From Actinomycetota bacterium (GTDB taxonomy: Bacteria; Actinomycetota; UBA4738; HRBIN12), in NCBI GenBank assembly GCA_040881665.1, contig JBBECT010000004.1:568303-632302 (forward strand): 64,000 bases of DNA, in the 5' to 3' direction. The first letter of the stretch is position 1; each line of letters opens with the position of its first letter. Below are positions 24,946 through 33,235 of this stretch, in pieces. The notes under the pieces were generated by a model. The model was given only the letters and a program-made list of their open reading frames with translations, was not told the origin of the DNA and did no database searches. Both the position numbers and the translations under genes were made by a program.

Positions 24946-25674
24946 ATCGACACCCAGCGCACCCGGCACGCACGCAACCTGTTCGCGGGCATCGCACCGC
25001 GGTACGAGCGCATGGGTGCCGCGCTCTCCCTCGGGCAGGACCCCCGGTGGCGGCGGTTCCTCGTCTCGAAGGTGAACGCCGTTCCCGGGTCGCTCGTCCT
25101 CGACGTCGCGAGCGGAACGGGGCTCGTCGCACGCGAGCTCGTCGCGAGGCGAAACGTGGACGTCGTCGCACTCGATCCCAGCGAGCCGATGCTGCGAGTG
25201 GGAGTCGAGGCGACCCGAGCGGCGGGGATGCAGCAGCGGATCTCGGCGGTCCTCGGGCGGGCGGAGCGCCTTCCCTTCGACGACGCCATGTTCGATTCGG
25301 TGACCTTCACCTACCTGCTGCGCTACGTGGACGACCCTGCGGCGACGCTCGGTGAGCTCGCGCGGGTGCTTCGGCCGGGTGGAACGCTGGCCTCCTTGGA
25401 GTTCGGAGTCCCGGAACGCCCGGCGGCCAACGCCGCCTGGACGCTGTACACACGTACCGTGTTGCCGGTCGCCGGCGGGGTCGTCTCGCCGGCCTGGAGA
25501 CACACGGGTGCGTTCCTCGGACCGAGCATCGCGAGCTTCGCTCGCCACTACCCCCTGCCCGTGCAGGTGCGGATGTGGCAGGAAGCGGGCATCGGCCACG
25601 TCCGAACCCGTGGTCTCACGTTCGGTGCCGGACTGGTGACCTGGGGTGTGCGGAAGGGCCGCCCGCGTGGCTGA
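24946..25674 (+). CDS. UbiE/MenG-like SAM-dependent methyltransferase
   Basis: Class I methyltransferase with the UbiE/MenG layout: ARNLFAGIAPRYERM then SLGQDPRWRRF, SAM loop LDVASGTGLVARELV, DPSEPMLRVG, and LRYVDDPAATLGELARVLRPGG. MenG methylates demethylmenaquinone. The first ordinary start, ATG 25012, falls inside the conserved N-terminal block, which is too late. The same frame upstream has no ATG, GTG or TTG, but an ATC at 24946 sits where family members begin and 7 bases after a -10 box, so I place the start there with caution. The next gene, UbiA-like, overlaps its end by 8 bases. Confidence 0.83.
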   Translation: MDTQRTRHARNLFAGIAPRYERMGAALSLGQDPRWRRFLVSKVNAVPGSLVLDVASGTGLVARELVARRNVDVVALDPSEPMLRVGVEATRAAGMQQRISAVLGRAERLPFDDAMFDSVTFTYLLRYVDDPAATLGELARVLRPGGTLASLEFGVPERPAANAAWTLYTRTVLPVAGGVVSPAWRHTGAFLGPSIASFARHYPLPVQVRMWQEAGIGHVRTRGLTFGAGLVTWGVRKGRPRG

Positions 25675-26401
25675 TCCCGGCGATCGGCCGGCGTTCTACG
25701 CGCTGTCGCCCGGCGGGTGGCGCGATTACTGGAGCCTCCTGCATCCTCCCTACACGCTCTGGAACCTCTCCGCCGTCGCGATCGGCGCGTCGATCGCCCC
25801 CACGATCTCCTGGCGTTGGCTCGGCGAGAGCCTGCTCGCCTTCTTCCTCGCGATCGGACTGGCGGCTCACGCCCTCGATGAGCTGCACGGCAGGCCGCTG
25901 CGCACGCGGATCCCCGATCGTGTGCTCTGGGCGATCGCGACCGCCGGGCTCGCAGGCGCGGTCGTACTCGGGATCGATGGTGCAGCCCAGGTCTCCGCAT
26001 GGATGTGGGCGTTCATCGCAGCCGGTGGGTTCCTCGTCGTCGCCTACAACCTCGAGCTGTTCGGCGGTGCGTTCCACTCCGATCTGTGGTTCGCGCTCGC
26101 CTGGGGCGGGTTCCCGACCCTCACCGGGTTCTTCGCGCAAACCGGTGAGGTGACGGCACCGGCCGTGCTCGCCGCGTGCGCGTGTGGGGCGATCGCCGCG
26201 GCCCAGCGCGCGCTCTCGACGCCGGCCCGCCGTTTGCGCCGGCGGGTCGAGGACGTCCGCGGCGAACTGACCTTCCGCGACGGCACCCGCGAGCCGATCG
26301 ACGCCGCAGCCCTGCGTGCGACCCCAGAGCGCGCGTTGCGATGGATGTCGGTCGCGATGCCGGTGCTCGCCGCGAGCCTGGTGCTGAGCCGGACCCTGTG
26401 A
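25667..26401 (+). CDS. UbiA-like polytopic membrane protein
   Basis: Membrane protein of 244 aa with seven to eight hydrophobic segments. The segment AAHALDELHGRPLRTRIPD after the second helix resembles the first Asp motif of UbiA prenyltransferases (NDxxD...NRPLxxGxI), though the Asp pair is reduced. A second landmark is AYNLELFGGAFHSDLWF. Its place behind a MenG-like gene would fit quinone or prenyl-lipid work, but the altered motif means activity is uncertain. The GTG at 25667 has GAAGGG 8 bases upstream and overlaps the methyltransferase stop. Confidence 0.7.
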   Translation: MADPGDRPAFYALSPGGWRDYWSLLHPPYTLWNLSAVAIGASIAPTISWRWLGESLLAFFLAIGLAAHALDELHGRPLRTRIPDRVLWAIATAGLAGAVVLGIDGAAQVSAWMWAFIAAGGFLVVAYNLELFGGAFHSDLWFALAWGGFPTLTGFFAQTGEVTAPAVLAACACGAIAAAQRALSTPARRLRRRVEDVRGELTFRDGTREPIDAAALRATPERALRWMSVAMPVLAASLVLSRTL

Positions 26402-26409
26402 CGCCGGGG

Positions 26410-28356
26410 TCAGGCGTCGGCGACCACGTCGAGGACGTCGTCGCCGTAGCGGTCGAGCTTGGTGGGTCCCACCCCGCCGATGTTCGCCAGGGCAGCGCGG
26501 GAGCGAGGGCGCTTGTCCGCGATCGAGACGAGCGTGGAGTCGTGGAAGATCACGTAGGCGGGAACGCCGTCCTCGCTCGCCCGCGTGCGCCGCCACGCGC
26601 GGAGTGCATCGAACAGAGGATCGCCGGTCGGCACGGGCGCCTTCCCGTTCGTGGACGAACGCGGGCGATCGCGCTCGGTCTTGCGCTGCTCCCGAGCCGG
26701 TCGGATCCCGAGCTCGTCGAGGAACGGGCTCGCTCCCTTGCGCTCGTCCAGCGGCCAGGAGAGCGTGAGCACGCGCCGCGCCCGCGTGAGTCCGACGTAG
26801 AGCAGCCGCCGTTCCTCCTCGGGATCGGCCTTTGACCGGGCCGCGCGGAACGGGAGCTCCCCGTCCAGGAGCCGGGGCAGGAACACCGCGTCCCATTCGA
26901 GTCCCTTCGCCCGGTGGTAGGTGAGCAGGTGCACGCCTCGGCCGCTGTGTTCGGTCGAGAAGCGCCGGGTCAACTCGGAGACGAACTCCGCGAGATCGCC
27001 GTTGGGGTGCGAGCCGGCGAACTCCTCGGCGAGTGCGCGCAGTCGCGCGAGGTCCATCTGCCGGGTCGCTTCATCGTCGGACTCGGGCTCACCGTCCGGG
27101 TCGTAGCCGACCTGCGAGGTCGCGTCCTCGATCACGGGAACGGGAGCGCCCGCCGGGTCGGCGCGTTTCAGGCGTTGGAGGACCGAGCGCGGCCCCGGCC
27201 TCCGCAGGAACGCACCATCGCGGACCTGATAGGGGATCGAGCTCTCGGCGAAGGCCTCTTCGAACGGTTCCGAGCGCGCGTTGATCCGGTAGAGCACGGC
27301 GATCTCCTCGTAGGGCGCTCCCGACGCATGCAGCCTCCGGACGTCGGCGACGATCGCGTCGACCTCGTCGACCTGCGTCGGGTGGCTCCGCGCGACCGGA
27401 TCGGGGCCGGCCTCACGCGAGGATCGGAGCCGCTTCTCGAACCCTCCGAGCCTGGGGACCAGCTTGTTCGCGAACGCGAGCACCTGGGGTGTCGATCGGT
27501 AATTCTCCTCGAGCCGAACGATGTGCGTGTGCCCGAACCGATCGGGGAACGCGAGCAGATGTTCCGGCGAGGCGCCCGTGAACCCGTAGATCGTCTGGTA
27601 GTCGTCGCCCACGACGCACAGATCGTCGCGATCCCCGAGCCATCGATCGAGCAGGGCCTGTTGCAGCGGGTTCACGTCCTGGTACTCGTCGACCGTGAAC
27701 GCGCCGTAGCGGTCACGGACCGCCGCCAGGGCCATGGGGTGTTCGTCGAACATCTGCACGGTGAGCCCCAGCATGTCCTCGAAGTCGAGCCTGCGCATCG
27801 AACCCTTCCGGCGCTCGTAGCCCTCGAAGATCTGCTGCATCAGATCGGCGGGGATCGGCGGCTCGTGCCCGGTGCGTTCGAGCTCGACGAGGTACCCGTC
27901 GGGACCGACGATCCGGTTCTTCGCCCATTCGATCTCCCCGGAGATCTCGCGGCGCGGATAGAACTTGTAGGGCGGGGGCAGGGAGTTCGCGAGCGAGGCC
28001 ACGACCGGCGCCTTCGAGTCGAGCACGTCGGGGAGCGGCTCGCCGACGTTCGGCTCCCAGAACCGCGAGAGCTGCGAGAGAGCGGCGGCGTGGAAGGTGC
28101 GCGCCTCGACCGCGTTGACCCCGAGCGTGGTCAGTCGCTGCTTGAGCTCGCGCGCGGCCTTCTCGCTGAATGTCACCGCCAGCAGCTGCTCGGACCGGAA
28201 CGTCCCGGTGGCGACCTGGGCGGCGATCCGCCGTGTGATCGTCGTGGTCTTGCCCGTGCCCGCACCGGCGAGGATCGCGACCGGACCCCGCACGGCGAGG
28301 GCCGCTTCGCGCTGGGCGGGATTGAGCCCCGCCAGGATCTGCTCCAGGTCGCGCAC
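26410..28356 (-). CDS. UvrD2-like superfamily I DNA helicase with HRDC domain
   Basis: Helicase of 648 aa. Walker A is AGAGTGKTTT, Walker B VDEYQDVNP, motif III GDDYQTIYGFTG, motif IV LEENYRSTP, motif V YHRAKGLEWD and motif VI YVGLTRARR. The last 75 residues form an HRDC-like domain (DPLFDALRAWRRTRA and LANIGGVGPTKLDRYG), as in mycobacterial UvrD2. A role in DNA repair or replication-fork maintenance follows from the family. The GTG at 28356 opens the conserved DLEQILAGLNPAQREA segment and has TACGGT 6 bases upstream, with no ribosome site. Confidence 0.9.
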   Translation of the reverse strand: MRDLEQILAGLNPAQREAALAVRGPVAILAGAGTGKTTTITRRIAAQVATGTFRSEQLLAVTFSEKAARELKQRLTTLGVNAVEARTFHAAALSQLSRFWEPNVGEPLPDVLDSKAPVVASLANSLPPPYKFYPRREISGEIEWAKNRIVGPDGYLVELERTGHEPPIPADLMQQIFEGYERRKGSMRRLDFEDMLGLTVQMFDEHPMALAAVRDRYGAFTVDEYQDVNPLQQALLDRWLGDRDDLCVVGDDYQTIYGFTGASPEHLLAFPDRFGHTHIVRLEENYRSTPQVLAFANKLVPRLGGFEKRLRSSREAGPDPVARSHPTQVDEVDAIVADVRRLHASGAPYEEIAVLYRINARSEPFEEAFAESSIPYQVRDGAFLRRPGPRSVLQRLKRADPAGAPVPVIEDATSQVGYDPDGEPESDDEATRQMDLARLRALAEEFAGSHPNGDLAEFVSELTRRFSTEHSGRGVHLLTYHRAKGLEWDAVFLPRLLDGELPFRAARSKADPEEERRLLYVGLTRARRVLTLSWPLDERKGASPFLDELGIRPAREQRKTERDRPRSSTNGKAPVPTGDPLFDALRAWRRTRASEDGVPAYVIFHDSTLVSIADKRPRSRAALANIGGVGPTKLDRYGDDVLDVVADA

Positions 28357-28362
28357 GGGCGG

Positions 28363-28368
28363 ACCGTA
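28363..28368 (-). promoter_or_regulatory. Predicted -10 box, UvrD2-like gene
   Basis: TACGGT on the minus strand, 6 bases before the GTG at 28356. Leaderless-type promoter. Confidence 0.5.
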
Positions 28369-28471
28369 GCAGCCCCCACTGACGTCGTCGCCGACTCGTT
28401 CTCGCAGCTCTCGCGGTTGCCGTCTGACCGGAGGTCGCGACCTCCCTTCGACCACCCGCGGTCCCACGGCC

Positions 28472-28477
28472 TATGCT
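28472..28477 (+). promoter_or_regulatory. Predicted -10 box, CapA-like gene
   Basis: TATGCT, 6 bases before the GTG at 28484. Leaderless-type promoter, divergent from the UvrD2-like promoter about 100 bases away. Confidence 0.55.
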
Positions 28478-28483
28478 CCGCGC

Positions 28484-29878
28484 GTGACCCAGCACGAGCC
28501 TTCCGAGCCCCCTGCCGCGTTCGACCCACGTCGCCCGCTCGATCGGGAGCTCGACGCCAGCGTGACCGACGGCTTCACGTTCGCGGCCGTGGGTGACTGC
28601 ATCACCTCACGACCCCTGTTGCCCTCGATCGGACACGATCCAGGGCTCGCTCGAACCGTCGATCTGTTGCGCGGAGCAACCGCCACGTTCGGCAACCTCG
28701 AGACCTCGATCGTCGACGTGGCTCGTTTCCGCCACTACCCGCGGGTGCACGAGGACTGGTCGCTCGTTGCCTCGCCGGCCGTAGCACAGGATCTCGCGGC
28801 GCTCGGCTTCGGCCTCGTGGGTCGCGGGAACAACCACGTGCTCGATTGGGACGTCGGGGGGATGCACGAGACCGGACGCCATCTCGACCGCGCGGGTGTG
28901 GTCCACGCGGGCGCGGGGGGATCGCTCGCCTCGGCGCGCGCCGCGCGCTACCTGGAGACGGCGGGGGGCCGCGTCGGCGTGGTTTCGTTCCACACGACGG
29001 AGCGCTTCGAGCCCTCCGCGGCGCTCGATCAGCACAACGAGGTTCCGGCGCGCCCCGGGCTCAACGGGATCCGCCTGCGTCGACGTCTCACGGTTCCCGA
29101 AGCCACCTTCGAAGGGCTCCGCGAGATCGCACGCCTGTTCGATCCGGAGGGGACGTGGGAGAGATACGCGTCGGAGGGTCCGGGAACGGTGAACGTCTTC
29201 GACACGACGTTCCGCGTCGGCGAACGGACCGAACTGCGATACGAGCCGTACGGACAAGACGTCGAGGGGAACCTCCTCTCGATCCGGCAGGGCAAGCAGT
29301 TCGCGGACCTCCTCGTCGTTTCGGCGCACGTACATCAGGAGGGTCCGGACGGGGCAACGCCACCTCCGTTCCTCGTGGATCTCGCCCACGCGACGATCGA
29401 CGCCGGCGCGGACGTGTTCGTCGGTCACGGCGTTCATCGACTCTGGCCGGTCGAGATCTACCGTGGCCGGCCGATCTTCTACGGCCTCGGCAACTTCATC
29501 TTCAGCGACATCCAGGAACCGATGGTGCGCGCCTTCCGGGAGGAAGGTGCCGAGGCCCTCCGTCGAGGGCTCGGTGAGCGCGCCGAGGATGCGACCGACG
29601 CGGAGATCAACCTGATCATGAACGCGCAGGGCTTCGACGATCCGCGCTACTTCGAAAGCGTGTTGGCACAGGTCGAGTTCCGGGACGCCACACCCTCGAT
29701 CGTCCGGTTGCACCCGGTCGATCTCGGGTACGGACGACGACTCACCGAGAGCGGTATCCCGCGGATCGCGGATGCGGAGACCAGCTCCTCGATCCTGAAG
29801 AGGCTCCAGGCTGCGTCCGAGCCGTTCGGAACCTCGATCGCGATCGCCGACGACGGCACCGGTTCGATCTCCGTGTAG
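28484..29878 (+). CDS. CapA/PgsA-type metallophosphatase-fold protein
   Basis: Protein of 464 aa of the CapA family (calcineurin-like fold named from poly-gamma-glutamate capsule synthesis). Metal-site motifs are AAVGDCITSRPL, FGNLETSIVD, GRGNNHVLDWDVGGM, and the C-terminal SAHVHQEG, GADVFVGHGVHRLWPVE and FYGLGNFIFSD. No signal peptide or membrane anchor is seen and no capsule partner genes (CapB/CapC) are near, so a capsule role is not supported; an uncharacterised phosphoesterase is more cautious. GTG start, leaderless type. Confidence 0.87.
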   Translation: MTQHEPSEPPAAFDPRRPLDRELDASVTDGFTFAAVGDCITSRPLLPSIGHDPGLARTVDLLRGATATFGNLETSIVDVARFRHYPRVHEDWSLVASPAVAQDLAALGFGLVGRGNNHVLDWDVGGMHETGRHLDRAGVVHAGAGGSLASARAARYLETAGGRVGVVSFHTTERFEPSAALDQHNEVPARPGLNGIRLRRRLTVPEATFEGLREIARLFDPEGTWERYASEGPGTVNVFDTTFRVGERTELRYEPYGQDVEGNLLSIRQGKQFADLLVVSAHVHQEGPDGATPPPFLVDLAHATIDAGADVFVGHGVHRLWPVEIYRGRPIFYGLGNFIFSDIQEPMVRAFREEGAEALRRGLGERAEDATDAEINLIMNAQGFDDPRYFESVLAQVEFRDATPSIVRLHPVDLGYGRRLTESGIPRIADAETSSSILKRLQAASEPFGTSIAIADDGTGSISV

Positions 29879-29910
29879 TGCGCTTTGGGCCGGATCAGCT
29901 CGAGACCTCG

Positions 29911-29916
29911 TAGCAT
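29911..29916 (+). promoter_or_regulatory. Predicted -10 box, 141-aa membrane protein gene
   Basis: TAGCAT, 8 bases before the GTG at 29925. Leaderless-type promoter. Confidence 0.5.
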
Positions 29917-29924
29917 CTGGCGCC

Positions 29925-30350
29925 GTGGACACCGTGCACCAGATCCTGGGCTTCACGGTCGTGGCCGTCTTCACCCTCGGGTGGGTCTGGGGCCTGGCGG
30001 CGAAGGTCAGTCGCCGCGGACCCGGGGAGCTGTACTGGAAGTGGGTCGCCCTCGCCCAGGTGGTCGCGGCAGTCCAGGCGGTGATCGGGATCGGACTGCT
30101 GATCGCAGGAGGACGACCGGAGGCCACAGGCCTGGCGCGAACGCTCCACTATGTGTACGGGCTGCTGCCGCTGCTGCTGTTCGCGATCGCGCACGTCGTT
30201 GCGCGCATCGGGAACCTCTCGGTGCTCGGGATCCAGCACCGCGACGGAACGCAGATCCCGATCCGGCCCTGGACCCCGTTCGCCTGGGTGTCGTTCATCG
30301 CGTTCGGTCTCACCCTGCGCGCGCTCATGACCGGCATGGGCTGGGGCTGA
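29925..30350 (+). CDS. Four-helix membrane protein, uncharacterised
   Basis: Protein of 141 aa with four hydrophobic helices: TVVAVFTLGWVWGLAA, WVALAQVVAAVQAVIGIG, YVYGLLPLLLFAIAHVVA and FAWVSFIAFGLTLRAL. Conserved-looking histidines (HQ at the start, HYVYG, AHVVAR) lie inside the helices, a pattern seen in heme-binding or quinone-linked small membrane proteins, but no family can be named. GTG start with a -10 box 8 bases before it. Confidence 0.7.
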   Translation: MDTVHQILGFTVVAVFTLGWVWGLAAKVSRRGPGELYWKWVALAQVVAAVQAVIGIGLLIAGGRPEATGLARTLHYVYGLLPLLLFAIAHVVARIGNLSVLGIQHRDGTQIPIRPWTPFAWVSFIAFGLTLRALMTGMGWG

Positions 30351-30416
30351 TCCGGCGCACGACGTCTGTGACCTGGGGCGTTCAAGCCGCGAGGGGGTCG
30401 GGCCGACGCTTGGCAC

Positions 30417-30926
30417 ATGGCCTCCTCACCGTGGCCCGATCAGACACGCGCCGACCGAACGGGCACCGGCTGCATCCCCCGCCCTCTCGGCGAGGAACTG
30501 GTGCGGCTCGATCCGTGGATGTTCTGGTTCGCCCGGCCCCCGAAGGACTCGGGCTTCGGCGCGGCCGTCGTCGTCGGCGTCACGGGAGCGTTCCTGATCC
30601 AGGCGAACGACGCGACCGGGTACTTGAAGGTCGGGACGGCCTCGGCGTCCGTCGGCGACGAACGCATCGGTGGGTTCCTACGTGCTCGCCGCGCAGCGCG
30701 AAAGCTCCACTACTGGTTCTCCGGCAAGAACGTGTTCCTGGACGTCGAGCCGGTGATCTGTCTAACGCGCGCAACGGCCGCCGGCCCGCGCCGGGTGCGG
30801 GGAGTGACGATCTGCGCGCGGGAACACCTCGCGACCGTCCTCGCGCGAGGCGAACAGACGGTCGCACCTCTGCACGCGAAGAAGGCCGCTCGTGCTCTCG
30901 GGCTCAGTCCCGACGCCGGTGACTGA
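30417..30926 (+). CDS. Uncharacterised 169-aa protein, possibly NERD-like
   Basis: No firm family. The order of segments, FGAAVVVGVTGAFLIQAND, then ARRAARKLHYWFSG, then VEPVICLTRATA, and VTICAREHLATVLARG, follows the strand-helix pattern of NERD (nuclease-related) domains, whose catalytic residues are only partly visible here. The protein is soluble and basic. No promoter or ribosome site is obvious before the ATG. It ends 10 bases before the convergent sulfatase gene. Treat the NERD link as a guess to be tested by profile search. Confidence 0.55.
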   Translation: MASSPWPDQTRADRTGTGCIPRPLGEELVRLDPWMFWFARPPKDSGFGAAVVVGVTGAFLIQANDATGYLKVGTASASVGDERIGGFLRARRAARKLHYWFSGKNVFLDVEPVICLTRATAAGPRRVRGVTICAREHLATVLARGEQTVAPLHAKKAARALGLSPDAGD

Positions 30927-30935
30927 CACCTCGCA

Positions 30936-32366
30936 TCATCCGAACCCCGGGATCTGATCGTACGGGCAGTTCTGCCGCGCACGCTTCCGCGCGTCCCGCA
31001 GCCCTGCGGGCCGGTTCCCGGCCAGGTTGCGGAGTTGCGCGGGGTCGTGGTGCAGGTTGTAGAACTCCTCTTCGCCGCTGGAATACCGCACGTAGGTGCG
31101 GTCGGTGTCGGTGTGGATGCCGCAATACGACGGCGGATCCGGCTTGCCCCCGTGGAACCGCACGTGCTCGAAGAGCACCTCAGAGCGCACGGCCTCGCCC
31201 GCTCCGGTCAACAGCGGCAGCAGGGAGTAGCCGTCCACCGGGGCCGGCATCGACGTGCTCGCGGCCTCGACGAGCGTCGGGGCGATGTCCACATGGGAAG
31301 CGAGTTCGCGCACCCTCGCGCCTGCCGGGATCACTCCGTCCCATCGCACGAGCAACGGCACGCGGACGCTCTCCTCGTAGGGAACGAGCTTGCCGGTCCA
31401 CCGGTGCTCACCGAACAGGAACCCGTTGTCGGAGGTGAACACGATCAGCGTGTCGTGGAGGCGGTCCGTCGAGGCGAGCGCGGCGAGGACGTCCGCGATC
31501 GCCTCGTCCACCGCCTCGAGCGTCTCGACGCGGGTGCGGTAGTCCGCCCTGAGCTCGGCGGCTCGATCGTTCGACAGGCGCAGCCTCTTTTGGATGTACC
31601 TGGGTTTGTCGGCGACGTTGTCCTCGTTGAAGGCGGGCCCCAAGCCGACGTGCAGCTGATCCATGACGCCCTCGTGGCGAGGCGCCGGGATCGCTCGGCC
31701 GTGGGGTGCGAACGGCGCGAGCAACAGGAACAGCGGGTCGCTCTCGGGAACGTCCTCGATGAACGACACGGCATGCGCGGCGAGAACGTCGGTCGCGTAG
31801 TCCTGCGGCGCATCACCATGAGGCTCGAGCGCCGACGGCTGCGGGCCCTGCCCGTCGGGATCCACTCGAAGGAAGTAGTCGTAGTAGCCGGGCCGATCTT
31901 CGGCGAACGCGACCCATCGATCCCATCCGGGCGCCGCCGGTGCATCCTGAGCGCCGTTCATGTACTTGCCGATCAACGCCCCGTTGTAGCCCGCTTCATC
32001 GAGTGCGACCGCGACGGTGCGCGACTCGTGCCCGAGATCGTGGAACACGTCCCAACCACCGAGCGACGGATCCGTTCCTTCGCCGTTCGTCCAGACGCCG
32101 TTCGTATGGGAGTAGGTGCCCGTGAGGATCGAAGCACGTGCCGGGCAACACAGGGGATTGCCCACGAACGCGCGCGGGAACGTCGCGCCGCGGTCCCCGA
32201 CCTCCGACAGCAACGCGTCCATCTCCCTGATCTGATCCGCGCGCTGATCGTCGGTGAGGATCACGACGATGTTCGGTGCGTCCACAGGGATCGGGCCGCC
32301 CCTTGTCTCACCGGTCGAACCGCTCCCGGCGGCTCCGACCGACCCCGTGGCGAGCAGGACGCACAC
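30936..32366 (-). CDS. Secreted sulfatase (alkaline phosphatase superfamily)
   Basis: Type I sulfatase of at least 476 aa. N-terminal metal site APNIVVILTDDQRADQ. The activation site NPLCCPARASILTG contains C-x-P-x-R, whose Cys becomes formylglycine. Further marks are FTSDNGFLFGEHRW, KLVPYEESVRVPLLV and HVDIAPTLVE. The resemblance is to arylsulfatase/N-acetylglucosamine-6-sulfatase enzymes acting on sulfated glycans. The GTG at 32366 opens inside a signal-peptide core. The same frame upstream adds an arginine-rich n-region with no ATG/GTG/TTG but an ATC at 32429, so the true start is probably earlier. Confidence 0.88.
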   Translation of the reverse strand: MCVLLATGSVGAAGSGSTGETRGGPIPVDAPNIVVILTDDQRADQIREMDALLSEVGDRGATFPRAFVGNPLCCPARASILTGTYSHTNGVWTNGEGTDPSLGGWDVFHDLGHESRTVAVALDEAGYNGALIGKYMNGAQDAPAAPGWDRWVAFAEDRPGYYDYFLRVDPDGQGPQPSALEPHGDAPQDYATDVLAAHAVSFIEDVPESDPLFLLLAPFAPHGRAIPAPRHEGVMDQLHVGLGPAFNEDNVADKPRYIQKRLRLSNDRAAELRADYRTRVETLEAVDEAIADVLAALASTDRLHDTLIVFTSDNGFLFGEHRWTGKLVPYEESVRVPLLVRWDGVIPAGARVRELASHVDIAPTLVEAASTSMPAPVDGYSLLPLLTGAGEAVRSEVLFEHVRFHGGKPDPPSYCGIHTDTDRTYVRYSSGEEEFYNLHHDPAQLRNLAGNRPAGLRDARKRARQNCPYDQIPGFG

Positions 32367-32552
32367 GAGGGCCGCCGTCGACCCCGATCGTCGGGGCCGT
32401 CGATAGCGGTTTCGCGAGGGCTGGGGGATCGTTCGCTCCCGTCATCGGGGCGGGCAAGGGCGCACCCTAACACCGAGATGCTTGCGAGAGCAATCCCTCG
32501 CGATCCGTGGGTGTTCGAGTCCGCGAAAGGGCCTGGCACGGCTCGCGAACGG

Positions 32553-32558
32553 TAGGGT
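32553..32558 (+). promoter_or_regulatory. Predicted -10 box, 212-aa anchored protein gene
   Basis: TAGGGT, 8 bases before the ATG at 32567. Leaderless-type promoter. Confidence 0.5.
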
Positions 32559-32566
32559 CGTCCGTC

Positions 32567-33205
32567 ATGCAGGACCACACGCGGCATCGCTGGCTGTGGC
32601 CCACCGTCGTCGTGGTCCTGATGCTCGGCGCCTTCGGGGTCGGCGCGTTGATCGCCTCCCGCACCGAGCTGTTCCCGCCGCAGGTCGACGGGGGCGCCGA
32701 CGTCGTCGTGGATCCCGGGGCGAGTGCGTCGCCCACCGGAGGACCCGAGGGGCCGGCCGCGGCGTGGACCGGACGATTCGACAGCCGCACATCGCAGGCC
32801 TATCGGGAGGGTGTCTGCCGGACGAGCTGGGCGGGTGCATTGGCGTTCGAGGTCACGACCGAAGGAACGCTGACCGGCCGCGGCGAGGCGGTGCTGGGTG
32901 GCGATCCCGACTGTCCGTTCCCGCTGCGACAGCCGCAGGTGCGCAGCTACACGTTCGAGATCGAGGGCACGGTGCGAGGCGAGCGAGTGTCGATGGCGTG
33001 GGAACGGTTCCGTGCGGCGGGACGTGGACTCGTCGACCACGGGGGGTTCGGACCGACGATCGCCGACCCGGGAGTGCAGATCGACGCGCGAGCCCCAGGG
33101 GGCTCGGGCTCGACGACGTTCACGCTCGACGTGCCGACCGCGGAGGGTGTCGCCAGCGCCCGATCACGAACCCGCGTCGAGTTCGGCTGCGCCCAACGGT
33201 GCTGA
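32567..33205 (+). CDS. Membrane-anchored extracytoplasmic protein, uncharacterised
   Basis: Protein of 212 aa. One N-terminal membrane segment (WPTVVVVLMLGAFGVGALIA) is followed by a Pro/Gly-rich linker and a beta-rich domain of about 140 residues. Four cysteines (in EGVCRTSW, PDCPFPL and FGCAQRC) may form disulfides outside the cell. No family recognised. The ATG at 32567 has a -10 box 8 bases upstream; an earlier GTG in frame would put extra charged residues in front of the anchor. Confidence 0.7.
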   Translation: MQDHTRHRWLWPTVVVVLMLGAFGVGALIASRTELFPPQVDGGADVVVDPGASASPTGGPEGPAAAWTGRFDSRTSQAYREGVCRTSWAGALAFEVTTEGTLTGRGEAVLGGDPDCPFPLRQPQVRSYTFEIEGTVRGERVSMAWERFRAAGRGLVDHGGFGPTIADPGVQIDARAPGGSGSTTFTLDVPTAEGVASARSRTRVEFGCAQRC

Positions 33206-33235
33206 GCGGCCGACCGGCGCCGGATCACCCGAGCG

